From a virus: a stretch of 22,941 bases of DNA. Shown here piece after piece: positions 14,723 to 22,500 of this stretch. The stretch's first letter is position 1; each line of letters starts with the position of its first letter. The notes under the pieces were generated by a model. It was not told where the DNA came from. It saw only the letters and a program-made list of their open reading frames with translations, and searched no databases. The position numbers and the translations under genes are program-made. The DNA lies in the IMG/VR virus record IMGVR_UViG_3300020450_000097, positions 1 to 22,941 of that record; one strand, given 5' to 3'.

Positions 14723-15775
14723 TTAAGCTATGTTATTGTTGACATTAGCTAGATCATTTGTGCCTACTGGTGAGTTTTTAATGAAAAGATTTGTTCTATT
14801 ATCACCATCACTAATCACTTTACCTTGATTAGAGTCAGATGATGGTGGAGCACTACGATCATTACCAATCTCACCTTGATTCGTTACTATAATATACCTG
14901 TCATAAGCAAACTCTACCGTTACTTGTAAAACTGTTGAGTTTTGGTAAGTCAAAGCAACGTCCTGTATGGATGTGGGGAAAGCATTTATAAATTTGTAAC
15001 TAATCGCTTCTGGATCAAACATACCATATTTTTTATTCAACGCAAATCTATCTTTGTCATCTAATATGCGTACAAATGGATTGTCATTGGACTGTTCTTC
15101 TTTTGGAGCAGTCGAGTAATTTTTTAATTGAGATTGAGTTTGACCTACATTTCTTTCAAATTTAGTAATAGTTAGACTTTTCTTGTATTCATTTGGATAT
15201 CTGAATCTATGAAAAGAATTTGAATCTTGTGCTTTTGGGTATCCATCTGGATATCCCTGTGTGAGTCTTACATCCCCTTCGCCAACACCCGCTTTGTAGT
15301 ATAGAGGATTCATGAAATTAATCCACTCTTGAAATAATCTTAAAGAGGTGTAGTCTGATGGAATGTAATAAGTTATAGCAATATCATTATATGCTCTCTG
15401 TGTGGCAAATCTCTCAGTTATACCTTGTCTGCTTCCCTGTTCAGTTAAAGTAGACATGGCTGTTCCAGGCAATATTGCTTCCGTTGCTAATAAAGAATAT
15501 CTACGCATAGCAGCTGGAGTATCCATCACTCCACATGATGCCAACCAATTTTCTAAACTCTCTTCTAAATCTTCTGAAGCATTACTAGTTCCTTTTGCTA
15601 AGTCTAAATTAACAATATAAAAACTAGAGAGGGCAGGAGCACCCAATGCTGTTTGGAAATCTTCTTGAAACGCAAGGTCAAATTGACCTTTCTCAATACC
15701 ATCAGGTGTAGTGCCTGCATTGAATGGTCTTATCTTCTGAAAATAGTTTTTATTCGTCTGTCTACTTACTGGCAT
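14723..15775 (-). CDS. gp54: Baseplate tail-tube initiator gp54
   Basis: This 350-residue protein (T4 gp54: 320) carries the tube-fold C-terminal pattern of the gp19/gp48/gp54 group: YKFINAFPTSIQDVALTYQN, then STVLQVTVEFAYDRYIIV. The N-terminal half includes ENWLASCGVMDTPAAMRRYS and the segment NDIAITYYIPSDYTSLRLFQ followed by EWINFMNPLYY, as in tube-related proteins. gp54 sits on the baseplate over gp48 and starts tube polymerisation. The start at 15775 is only 33 bases from the divergent gp4 ATG, so any promoter of its own must lie inside gp4. It is not adjacent to gp48 on the same strand as it is in T4. Confidence 0.75.
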   Translation of the reverse strand: MPVSRQTNKNYFQKIRPFNAGTTPDGIEKGQFDLAFQEDFQTALGAPALSSFYIVNLDLAKGTSNASEDLEESLENWLASCGVMDTPAAMRRYSLLATEAILPGTAMSTLTEQGSRQGITERFATQRAYNDIAITYYIPSDYTSLRLFQEWINFMNPLYYKAGVGEGDVRLTQGYPDGYPKAQDSNSFHRFRYPNEYKKSLTITKFERNVGQTQSQLKNYSTAPKEEQSNDNPFVRILDDKDRFALNKKYGMFDPEAISYKFINAFPTSIQDVALTYQNSTVLQVTVEFAYDRYIIVTNQGEIGNDRSAPPSSDSNQGKVISDGDNRTNLFIKNSPVGTNDLANVNNNIA

Positions 15776-15783
15776 CTAAATAA
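15776..15783 (+). promoter_or_regulatory. Candidate late promoter CTAAATAA before gp4
   Basis: CTAAATAA abuts the divergent gp54 start codon, 25 bases before the gp4 ATG at 15809. A late-type start about 6 bases downstream would put the transcript 5' end just before or within the ATG at 15788, which favours 15803 or 15809 as translation start. The same 8-mer precedes gp26. This is a motif-only call. Confidence 0.4.
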
Positions 15784-15808
15784 AGTTATGACTTACCATA
15801 CTATGTAT

Positions 15809-16267
15809 ATGGCTTATAAGGGTAAATTTAAACCAAAACATATAAAAAAGTATAAAGGTGATCCCACTCAGATCATTTACCGCTCTCTTTGGGAGAAAAA
15901 GTTTATGGAATATTGTGATTTAACAGAGAATATAAGTCAATGGCAATCAGAGGAATTTTTCATACCATATAAAAATCCCTTAGATAGAAAGATACACAGA
16001 TACTTTCCTGATTTCTTTATCAAATATCAAGATGCAAACGGTAAGAAAAGGTCTGTGGTGATTGAAGTTAAACCAAAGAAACAATGTAAAGCCCCACCAA
16101 AGAACCCGAAGAGGAGAACTAAGGCATGGGCTCACGATGTTCAGACATGGGTTATTAATCAAGCGAAGTGGAAAGCAGCAGAACAATACTGTGCTGATAG
16201 AAAATATGAATTTAAGATCATGACCGAAGACGATTTAGGTATCTCACATGATCGTAGAAGATATTAA
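15809..16267 (+). CDS. gp4: Head completion protein gp4
   Basis: From the ATG at 15809 the protein is 152 residues, almost exactly T4 gp4 (150). Three in-frame ATGs lie close together (15788, 15803, 15809). I prefer 15809 for the length and the typical MAYKGKFKPK start, though none has a good Shine-Dalgarno. YRSLWEKKFMEYCD (24-37) is the family hallmark. RYFPDFFI with D68 and VVIEVKPKK with E86 and K88 form a PD-(D/E)XK-like nuclease core, as in the TnsA-type fold. In T4, gp4 finishes filled heads before tail joining. It heads the plus-strand island and overlaps the next gene by 20 bases. Confidence 0.8.
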   Translation: MAYKGKFKPKHIKKYKGDPTQIIYRSLWEKKFMEYCDLTENISQWQSEEFFIPYKNPLDRKIHRYFPDFFIKYQDANGKKRSVVIEVKPKKQCKAPPKNPKRRTKAWAHDVQTWVINQAKWKAAEQYCADRKYEFKIMTEDDLGISHDRRRY

Positions 16268-16742
16268 AGAACAAGCTGCTGGTGGTAGAAGAACCGCTGC
16301 ATGGTATGTTAATGCACTTTCTAGTGCCTTATCTCAAGTGCAGAATATAGATGTCAGCACACAAGATACTAGTGGAATATCTATTGGTGATCTATTTTTC
16401 TTCTCATACAGTCCATCTTTTCCAGAAAGATATGAGTTTTGGGATACTCAACCACTAGCAGTAGCACTTACTTTCTACCGAGATGGGTTTCTTGGATGCA
16501 ATTTACACTATGTAAATCCAGATTATCGTGATTCTGTTGCAGTGAGCCTACTAAATAGCGGCGGCGGAGCATCCGTTCCTAAAAATACCATACACAAATA
16601 CCTGTATTCTGGTATAGGAAATTTACAAAAAGTTCCAAGATCGGAAGATTGGGGGGAGATTGCTAAATTTCCCACAGAACAATTCATACAACAAAATGGT
16701 ATGAGATATCCAAAGACAAGAGCTTTTAACTGGAAAAAATGA
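16248..16742 (+). CDS. Hypothetical protein between gp4 and gp48, 164 residues
   Basis: No named family could be assigned. The central part, IGDLFFFSYSPSFPERYEFW then LAVALTFYRDGFLGCNLHYV, has the look of a conserved T4-like marine phage protein, with a proline-aromatic core and a D-G-F-L-G-x-N-L-H-Y motif. The N-terminus is helical (RRTAAWYVNALSSALSQVQN). The C-terminus ends RAFNWKK. It overlaps gp4 by 20 bases and gp48 by 4 (ATGA), so it is translated with head-completion and baseplate proteins and is probably a virion or assembly protein. Confidence 0.65.
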   Translation: MIVEDIKEQAAGGRRTAAWYVNALSSALSQVQNIDVSTQDTSGISIGDLFFFSYSPSFPERYEFWDTQPLAVALTFYRDGFLGCNLHYVNPDYRDSVAVSLLNSGGGASVPKNTIHKYLYSGIGNLQKVPRSEDWGEIAKFPTEQFIQQNGMRYPKTRAFNWKK

Positions 16743-18400
16743 CAGATTCTAATTTAACCGTAGATCCTAGATTCCCAAACAATCCTGCTGAATTTGGAGT
16801 AGAAATAAAGACAAATACTGTCATTAGGCAAACAGTAAAAGGGAGGGTGCAAGAATATAAAACTTTCTACAAAGACGGAAATACTGTAATCCTTCCTGTT
16901 GACGATAAAGGAGTAGTATTACCAAAAGCAGAACCAATATACAAAAACGGAAAATGGGATCAAAGTAAAATAACAACACCAAGTTCAAATAGCAGGGGTA
17001 GAAAAACAAACGTAACCATAGATGGATTACGAAAGACAAATGAAAATCCACCTACTTTTACGGGCGTTGTTAACGATCAACTCAAAGAATCTACAAAAAA
17101 TCATCAGCTTGCAGTTGGAGAGAGAGTTGGAGATTGGACAAAAACATCTGAATACACAACTAAAATACAAAAGAAAATAGATCGACTCCAAGCACAGTTG
17201 GATCAAGAAACAAATAATAGATCCAAACGAGCATTAAATTTTAAAATTAAGAGTCTACAAGAAAAATTAGATAAAGAAAATGATCTAAAATTACCAGGCG
17301 GACTAACTGGTGCTCTTGTAAGGGGAACGGAAAATTACGATAGTGAAGAAGATATAATGTTCTTCACCACTGTAAAATATCCAATGGATATGTCTGATCA
17401 ACAGGATCGTTTTTCTATAACATGTTATTCATATCAAGCTCCTTATGCTACTGCGACTGAGGGAAGTAATGTAGGATCAGCATACGGAGTTCAAAGATCA
17501 TCACCGTATAGAAAGAAGTTAGGTGCTGGTCTCTTATTACCCATGCCTAATAATATGGTAGATGGTAATGCAAGAAAATGGGAAGAAGACAATATAAACA
17601 CCCAAGCATTAGATGCTGTAAGAGCATCAATGAGTAATGGTATGTCACAGATCATAGCGGGTAAACTTGGACTCGGTGGATTCCAAGGGTTCCTTAAAAA
17701 TACCATGGCAACTCTTAGGAGTGCAACCCAACAGTCTGGTAGGCAAGAATTATTTGCAAACGAGATTAGTCAATTAGTTGGTGATATGGGATATGATGTA
17801 AGTGCAGACACTATATTAAGTAGAACTGCTGGTGTAATTGCTAATGCAAATACAGAATTACTGTTCGCTGGTGTATCCTTACGATCATTTGAATTTAACT
17901 GGTTGATGAGTCCAAGAGATATAAGAGAGGCAGCACAGGTAAGAATGATAATTCGTGCTTTGAAGCAGTGGTCTGCTCCTAGAAAATTAAAGAAACTTGT
18001 ATCGGGGAAATCTGGTGCAGATGCAAGGGGAACTGGACAGGCTGGTGGTCCTAGTTACTTCTTAGGAACTCCAAACATATTCAGACTAAGATATCTTACC
18101 GCTGGTAATAAAGATATTCTTGGTGTCAATAAATTTAAACCATGTGCTCTAACTGATATAAACCTCAACTATACTCCAGAAGGAATGTGGATGGCATATC
18201 AGGATGGTCAACCTGTCGCTGTACAGATGTCACTTAAATTTAATGAATTAGAACCTATATACAACACAGATTACAGTCCCGATGTAGCACCAGGCAGGGC
18301 GTTCAACAAGGATAATGAAAGAGCAGAGAATCCAGGCGATCTAATGCCTATAAGCATTATAAGACAGGATACACCTTACACAGCTGACGTAGGATACTAA
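16739..18400 (+). CDS. gp48: Baseplate tail-tube cap protein gp48
   Basis: The protein has 553 residues against 364 in T4. The conserved part is about residues 203-553: LLFAGVSLRSFEFNWLMSPR, then IREAAQVRMIIRALKQW, GGPSYFLGTPNIFRLRYL, and LTDINLNYTPEGMWMAYQDG with QPVAVQMSLKFNELEPIY. These are characteristic of gp48 and its tube-like fold. The N-terminal 200 residues are extra compared with T4 and include a coiled coil at about 140-182 (KIQKKIDRLQAQLDQETNNR, SLQEKLDKEN). gp48 caps the baseplate and, with gp54, starts the tail tube. Start and preceding stop overlap as ATGA, and gp53 begins 2 bases after its stop. Confidence 0.85.
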   Translation: MTDSNLTVDPRFPNNPAEFGVEIKTNTVIRQTVKGRVQEYKTFYKDGNTVILPVDDKGVVLPKAEPIYKNGKWDQSKITTPSSNSRGRKTNVTIDGLRKTNENPPTFTGVVNDQLKESTKNHQLAVGERVGDWTKTSEYTTKIQKKIDRLQAQLDQETNNRSKRALNFKIKSLQEKLDKENDLKLPGGLTGALVRGTENYDSEEDIMFFTTVKYPMDMSDQQDRFSITCYSYQAPYATATEGSNVGSAYGVQRSSPYRKKLGAGLLLPMPNNMVDGNARKWEEDNINTQALDAVRASMSNGMSQIIAGKLGLGGFQGFLKNTMATLRSATQQSGRQELFANEISQLVGDMGYDVSADTILSRTAGVIANANTELLFAGVSLRSFEFNWLMSPRDIREAAQVRMIIRALKQWSAPRKLKKLVSGKSGADARGTGQAGGPSYFLGTPNIFRLRYLTAGNKDILGVNKFKPCALTDINLNYTPEGMWMAYQDGQPVAVQMSLKFNELEPIYNTDYSPDVAPGRAFNKDNERAENPGDLMPISIIRQDTPYTADVGY

Positions 18401-18401
18401 A

Positions 18402-19154
18402 ATGCAAGGATATTTTTCTTATCTACCAAATATAAATTACGTTTCTAGATCTACCGATAGGAGTTCTAATGATGAGTTTATACAAGTTAAAAACATTTTC
18501 AAAAGAGCCAAGATCCGTGATGACATGTTGAATGTTGTCACAGGTTTTGAGGACTATACAATCGTAGGTGATGGAAGGCCAGAACAAGTAGCACAGAAAT
18601 TATACGGAGATCCTAGATTTGATTGGGTTGTATTGATAGCAAATAATATTACAAAGGTAAGAGATCAATGGCCTCTCACCGAAAATGATTTTAGAAATTT
18701 TCTTTTTGATAAGTATGGTAGTGAAGAGAAATTAGCAGAGATACATCACTATGAAACTAAAAAATTAGTAGATGATAATAATAGATTGGTAGTGCCAAGA
18801 GGACTAAGAGTTGATTCTAATTTCAATATGAAATATTTGGAGAGAAATACACTAAGACAAACAACAGTATCATACAGTGGTGTGCCCCTAAACAATACGT
18901 CAACAATTGACAGTGCTGGAACTGTAAGAGATGCCAATGGTAATACTATTATACATGAGAATATATTCCCAGTATCAAACTACATGTACGAATTAGATAT
19001 AAACGATGCCAAAAGAAGAATACAAGTCGTAAGACCAGCATTTCTAGATCGTGTTGTATCAGATATGGAAGATGTGATGAAGTATAAGAAATCATCACAA
19101 TATATTAATAAGAGACTTAAAAATGCAGACAACCCCAGACTAAGGGGAGGCTAA
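18402..19154 (+). CDS. gp53: Baseplate wedge subunit gp53
   Basis: This 250-residue protein begins with the family pattern MQGYFSYLPNINYVSR, then VKNIFKRAKIRDDML, IVGDGRPEQVAQKLYGDPRF and DWVVLIANNI. The QKLYG-DPRFDWVVLIAN stretch resembles the LysM-like module of gp53. T4 gp53 is 196 residues. It joins the wedges to the central hub in T4. It is the last gene of the plus-strand island. Its TAA stop merges into the A-tract of the bidirectional terminator. Confidence 0.85.
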   Translation: MQGYFSYLPNINYVSRSTDRSSNDEFIQVKNIFKRAKIRDDMLNVVTGFEDYTIVGDGRPEQVAQKLYGDPRFDWVVLIANNITKVRDQWPLTENDFRNFLFDKYGSEEKLAEIHHYETKKLVDDNNRLVVPRGLRVDSNFNMKYLERNTLRQTTVSYSGVPLNNTSTIDSAGTVRDANGNTIIHENIFPVSNYMYELDINDAKRRIQVVRPAFLDRVVSDMEDVMKYKKSSQYINKRLKNADNPRLRGG

Positions 19155-19185
19155 AAAAAAGGGGTCGTGAGACCCCTTTCTTATT
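19153..19185. terminator. Bidirectional rho-independent terminator between gp53 and gp32
   Basis: Eight A residues (19153-19160) precede GGGGTC-GTGA-GACCCC (19161-19176), followed by TTTC and more T. With the flanking AAA/TTT the stem is 9 bp with a GTGA tetraloop. Read on the minus strand, the hairpin is followed by TTTTTTTT, an ideal terminator for gp32. Read on the plus strand it is followed by TTTCTTATT, a weaker terminator for gp53. It separates two convergent genes only 33 bases apart. Confidence 0.9.
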
Positions 19186-19187
19186 GT

Positions 19188-20102
19188 TTACTCTTCAGCG
19201 AGTTTCTGGAAGTAACTTAGTGCGTCATCTTCCTCTTCATCCGTGGCAGATGTTGTAGCAGCACTTGCGAGATTAGCAAGTTCTTCATCTACAGTAGCAC
19301 CTTTACCTTCACTCACATCTTCAAGATCTTCGTCAGCAACTCTGCGTGTAGGTGTAACTACTTGTTTAGTTCCAAGAACTGTGTCTAAACGTGACTTGAG
19401 TTGTTCATATGTCTTGAACTGATCAGGGGCAGTAAATTCACTGAGGTCATAGATCTTGTCATAGATCTTCTCTAACTCAGCATCATCATCTAAAAGTGCC
19501 TCTGTCTTTCCGAACTCTGAACTATCGTAGTTCCAGAATCCAGCAACCTGTTTGATCTTCAACTTGAAGTTAGCACCTTGCCAAAAATCAAATGGATTGA
19601 TTGCTTCTTCATCATCGAACTCAGGTTGCATTGCAGCAGTGATCTTATCAAAGATCTTCTTACCAAACTTGTAAAGTTTTACTTGTCCTTCGTTCTCAGG
19701 ATTAGTAGAATCTTTTACAACATAGACGTTTGCATAGTAAGAAAGCTTACGCTTTTGTTTACGAGCAATATCTTTGTCTGATTCTCTACCACTGTTCCAG
19801 AGACTTCTATTGAGTTCTCCTACAGGATCATCCTTACCAATAGTGGTTAAACTATTCTCAATATACCAACCGCCTGTTCCTTGGAAAGCGTGACTCCAAA
19901 CTTGAGTCCATGGCAGTTCACAATTAGCATGTGCAGGGAGGAATCGAATAACTGCGTATCCGTTACCCGCTTTATCTACAGCTGGTTTCCAAAGACGTTC
20001 ATCAGTATTATTACCCTTCTCATTTAGTTTCTCAACTTTCTTCATTAACCTTTCGGTTAAAGAACCTGAGCGGGACTGTTTCTTTAATGCAGCAAATGAC
20101 AT
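19188..20102 (-). CDS. gp32: Single-stranded DNA-binding protein gp32
   Basis: This 304-residue protein (T4: 301) has the gp32 order. A basic N-terminus with a KKQSRSGS LAST-like motif is followed by an OB-fold core (YAVIRFLPAHANCELPW, GGWYIENSLTTIGKDDPV, KLSYYANVYVVKD, NPENEGQVKLYKFGKKIFDK, PFDFWQGANFKLKIKQVAGF) and an acidic C-terminus (ATDEEEDDALSYFQKLAEE) that recruits partners. The positions of the T4 zinc ligands are replaced: the T4 WYIETCSSTH...CPVC region reads WYIENSLTTI...DPVG here, so no zinc is expected. It protects replication and recombination intermediates. It has its own sigma-70-type promoter, a GGAGAA Shine-Dalgarno and a strong terminator, giving an independent transcription unit. 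Confidence 0.95.
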   Translation of the reverse strand: MSFAALKKQSRSGSLTERLMKKVEKLNEKGNNTDERLWKPAVDKAGNGYAVIRFLPAHANCELPWTQVWSHAFQGTGGWYIENSLTTIGKDDPVGELNRSLWNSGRESDKDIARKQKRKLSYYANVYVVKDSTNPENEGQVKLYKFGKKIFDKITAAMQPEFDDEEAINPFDFWQGANFKLKIKQVAGFWNYDSSEFGKTEALLDDDAELEKIYDKIYDLSEFTAPDQFKTYEQLKSRLDTVLGTKQVVTPTRRVADEDLEDVSEGKGATVDEELANLASAATTSATDEEEDDALSYFQKLAEE

Positions 20103-20140
20103 TAGTATTCTCCGTATTTTTGTATTGTTGGATTGTTTGT

Positions 20141-20169
20141 ATTATATCAGATAATTATGTATTAGTCAA
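20141..20169 (-). promoter_or_regulatory. Sigma-70-type early promoter of gp32
   Basis: The minus strand reads TTGACT (20169-20164), a 17-base spacer, and a perfect TATAAT (20146-20141), about 38 bases upstream of the gp32 ATG. Only the last base of the -35 box differs from the consensus TTGACA. The -35 box overlaps the stop codon of the DUF1825 gene. The host RNA polymerase should read it without phage factors. The leader before the ATG is about 30 bases and holds CGGAGAA as ribosome site. Confidence 0.85.
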
Positions 20170-20510
20170 TCAGGTAGATTGCTTTCTAAATTATCTAAAG
20201 TTACGGTTAGTGTATCAAAAAATTCTGAGATATTTTGATTCGGTTGTAAACCTAGAAATCTAGCAGATTCTAGAATCTGTTCTTTCATTTCAATAGCATC
20301 TTCGTCGTCCTTCTCTAGTGACAATCTGAACATAAAGTTCTTTTGCTTTTCAAGAAGTTGTCTCATCTTGCTAATATGTAAAAGTCCCTCTTCTGGTGTT
20401 TGAGGGTTTCTCATACCATTAACAGCAAGACCTGTCATTATATCTTCTTGCAACTCCTGTATCTCTGCCATGGCAGCCCTTACTGGAGCAGACTTGAAAA
20501 ATTCACTCAT
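20166..20510 (-). CDS. DUF1825-like protein of cyanobacteria and cyanophages
   Basis: This 114-residue helical protein starts MSEFFKSAPVRAAMAEIQEL and continues with KMRQLLEKQKNFMFRLSLEK, a pattern I recognise from DUF1825 proteins (PF08855) shared by cyanobacteria and their phages. Function is unknown. The presence of a host homologue suggests it may mimic or modulate a host protein. It sits between the small membrane protein and gp32. A T4-type late promoter (TATAAATA) lies 22 bases upstream, while the gp32 promoter overlaps its stop. It may therefore be expressed on a different schedule from gp32. Confidence 0.7.
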   Translation of the reverse strand: MSEFFKSAPVRAAMAEIQELQEDIMTGLAVNGMRNPQTPEEGLLHISKMRQLLEKQKNFMFRLSLEKDDEDAIEMKEQILESARFLGLQPNQNISEFFDTLTVTLDNLESNLPD

Positions 20511-20530
20511 TGTGCGACTTTAATACATTA

Positions 20531-20818
20531 CTATTTATATTTTTTTGATAACCATTTAGGTATATACACTAGTGATAACACGCCTCCCCACCAAATTGCA
20601 AGTGCGAGTATGTACACGTTTCTGGCTGGTCCTATGACAATCCCTAGAGTTACTAAAGATAACCATATCCAATCAAGAGTTGAGTGAAATTTTCTAAATC
20701 CACTTCCAAATCTTGCGATCAATGCTTCTCTACGTCTTGCAAACCAAGGCGATACATGCCTCATGATTACAAAACCTTCATTGAGAACCATTACTGTAAA
20801 TCCTATCCAAAATATCAT
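20531..20818 (-). CDS. Small membrane protein, 95 residues
   Basis: The hydrophobic segments MIFWIGFTVMVLNEGFVIM (1-19), WIWLSLVTLGIVIGP (about 50-64) and VYILALAIWWGGVLSLVYI (about 68-86) suggest two or three membrane passes, with a basic loop (FARRREALIARFGSGFRK) between the first and second. The C-terminus is very basic (PKWLSKKYK). I recognise no family. The start overlaps gp33 as ATGA. The stop lies inside the TATAAATA late-promoter motif of the next gene. Confidence 0.7.
   Translation of the reverse strand: MIFWIGFTVMVLNEGFVIMRHVSPWFARRREALIARFGSGFRKFHSTLDWIWLSLVTLGIVIGPARNVYILALAIWWGGVLSLVYIPKWLSKKYK
20532..20539 (-). promoter_or_regulatory. T4-type late promoter TATAAATA
   Basis: An exact match to the T4 late promoter element TATAAATA lies on the minus strand, 22 bases before the ATG of the DUF1825 gene and overlapping the stop codon of the membrane protein gene. 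T4-like cyanophages are known to use NATAAATA-type late promoters, read by RNA polymerase with gp55, gp33 and the clamp. Part of the motif is also coding (Y-K-stop), so chance cannot be fully excluded. Confidence 0.6.
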
Positions 20819-21069
20819 ATCGGCAATTTAGATTTAGAAGTTCTTTTAAGATAATTTAGTTCAGTTGCTTCTGCCTTTAACTTATCTTTGAGTGGTTTCG
20901 CTATCAATTTACCTACAGACTCAAACTCTATATTATTATCTTCACAATAACTTATTATTGCTTCAATATAATTAAGTTCAGAGTTAAGTACAAGTTGTTC
21001 AACATCGCTTGTAAACTTAGTCTGATCAAGAAATTTCTCTTTTATGAGATCATTAACCTCTTTCTCCAT
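20815..21069 (-). CDS. gp33: Late-transcription co-activator gp33
   Basis: From the ATG at 21069 the protein is 84 residues, the normal size for gp33. An earlier ATG at 21150 would overlap the nuclease gene by nearly 100 bases, whereas 21069 has GGAGAG just upstream. The C-terminal half, YIEAIISYCEDNNIEFESVG then KLIAKPLKDKLKAEATELN, follows the cyanophage gp33 pattern. In T4, gp33 bridges RNA polymerase and the sliding clamp so that gp55-containing polymerase can start late transcription. It overlaps the membrane-protein gene as ATGA and lies close to gp32, as in T4. Confidence 0.75.
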   Translation of the reverse strand: MEKEVNDLIKEKFLDQTKFTSDVEQLVLNSELNYIEAIISYCEDNNIEFESVGKLIAKPLKDKLKAEATELNYLKRTSKSKLPI

Positions 21070-21739
21070 ACTCTCCGAGCTTGTGGGTGACGAATTCTTT
21101 AATATACTTGGTAAGAAGTTTAATATACTCACCTTTGTTTCGTTTTTCATAAACTTTCACATCTCCATTATCAGCAACCATTAAGGTTACAATCTTCTTA
21201 ACAGGTGTGCCTGTCATCTCAAAATACATGCAGGCGTAAGCAGTTTCTTGTACGAAGTAGTTTTCCAACCACTTCTCTGGTTTAATCTTTTTAGATGTTT
21301 TGAAGTCAATTATTGCCAACTCTCCGTTATATTCGGCGATACAATCAACTCTTCCAGCAATACCGAAATACTCACTATATAGGGGTTTTTCTAAACAATG
21401 AATATTATCTATATTATTTAAAGATTCTCTTGCAGCAATCCACCTAGCTTTGGTAGTTGGTAATACGTTCTTCAAAGAATTAATATCTTCATTTAAAAGA
21501 TACTTTTCAACCAAATCATGAAACTTAGTGCCCCTATCAGTAGCAACTTTTGTTATTTTGTTTGCTTGTTCCTCACCTACTTTCTGTCTCCAGTTCTTGA
21601 ATATCTGACGATTATAGAAACTAGTTACGGAAGTAATAGAAGGAGCCTTCTTTCCACTCGGAAGAGTGTAGTATCTGACTCCATCTATAGTATTGGCTTC
21701 TAACTCAAAATCACCAAGTTTATTCAAGTGGGTAAACAT
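21053..21739 (-). CDS. PD-(D/E)XK (RecB-like) nuclease
   Basis: This 228-residue protein has the RecB-family nuclease motifs in order: RGTKFHDLVE with H74, GRVDCIA with D132, LAIIDFKTSKK with D145 and K147, and the Q-E-T-A-Y helix with Q164. The lysine in IDFKT and the Q-x-x-A-Y motif are diagnostic. A lone RecB-type domain of this size is usual for phage exonucleases acting in recombination, or breakdown of host DNA. The substrate is not decided by the sequence. It begins at a TAATG junction with phoH and its end overlaps the gp33 start by 17 bases. Confidence 0.85.
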   Translation of the reverse strand: MFTHLNKLGDFELEANTIDGVRYYTLPSGKKAPSITSVTSFYNRQIFKNWRQKVGEEQANKITKVATDRGTKFHDLVEKYLLNEDINSLKNVLPTTKARWIAARESLNNIDNIHCLEKPLYSEYFGIAGRVDCIAEYNGELAIIDFKTSKKIKPEKWLENYFVQETAYACMYFEMTGTPVKKIVTLMVADNGDVKVYEKRNKGEYIKLLTKYIKEFVTHKLGEYGERG

Positions 21740-22500
21740 TATAAAGACAAAGCGAGTTTAGTAACCAAGTAGTTTCTTACTAGACCAGAGCGAACAATGT
21801 CATCTATACCGAATTCAACTACACCAAAATCATCTTCCATGATCTCAATGATACGTTTAAAATCTAAAATGCCATTCTTCTCATTGGATTTTGTAAGATC
21901 CGTTTGAGTAGAATCTCCACAAAACATTATTTTACAGTTATCTCCTACTCTTGTTATTATACTATCTAATTCATGAAAATTCAAGTTTTGCATCTCATCT
22001 ACTAACACAATGCAATTATCAAGTGTTGTTCCCCTGATAAATGATGTGCTCCAGAATGATACAGTCTCTTGTGCTTTCAGATTACCGTATAACATTTCAA
22101 AGTCATTGTCTGATGGCATTTCAAACATATACTTTACCATATTCTTATATGGAATCTGATAGAGTGATGACTTATCCTCATGGTCGCCTGGCAAGAAACC
22201 AATCTCTCTTGTGGATACCAATGACCTGACAATATACACCTTATCATATGGTGTCATTTCGTCAAGTACATCTTTTAATGCCAAAAACAAACTGATAAAT
22301 GTTTTACCAGTTCCAGCACAACCATATGCAAATAAATTCTTTCCCTTACTATATTCTTCAAATAAAATCTTCTGATTATCTGTGATGGGTTCTACATCAA
22401 CCAACATACCATTGTTGATTGGTCTTTTCCTACGCATCTGTTTAGCTGTCATCCCTGCTCCAACAGTGCTATTAGTATTCCTTCTTTTTTTAGTTGACAT
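21739..22500 (-). CDS. phoH: PhoH-like P-loop ATPase
   Basis: This 253-residue protein has Walker A GCAGTGKT at 60-67, the PhoH hallmark VRSLVSTREIGFLPGDHEDK (91-110), Walker B CIVLVDEMQN (163-172), and the sensor segment MFCGDSTQTDL. The N-terminus is basic (KKRRNTN, QMRRKRP). PhoH proteins are ATPases of the UvrD/Rep-like P-loop group, proposed to act in RNA metabolism. In cyanophages phoH is nearly universal and its link to phosphate stress is unproven. The ATG has GAGGT 4 bases upstream and overlaps the preceding gene by 11 bases. Confidence 0.95.
   Translation of the reverse strand: MSTKKRRNTNSTVGAGMTAKQMRRKRPINNGMLVDVEPITDNQKILFEEYSKGKNLFAYGCAGTGKTFISLFLALKDVLDEMTPYDKVYIVRSLVSTREIGFLPGDHEDKSSLYQIPYKNMVKYMFEMPSDNDFEMLYGNLKAQETVSFWSTSFIRGTTLDNCIVLVDEMQNLNFHELDSIITRVGDNCKIMFCGDSTQTDLTKSNEKNGILDFKRIIEIMEDDFGVVEFGIDDIVRSGLVRNYLVTKLALSL

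Noticed and set aside
16551-16558. CTAAATAG on the plus strand, 180 bases before gp48.
   Set aside because: It is inside the coding region of the preceding gene, which overlaps gp48 as ATGA, so a promoter there is not needed.
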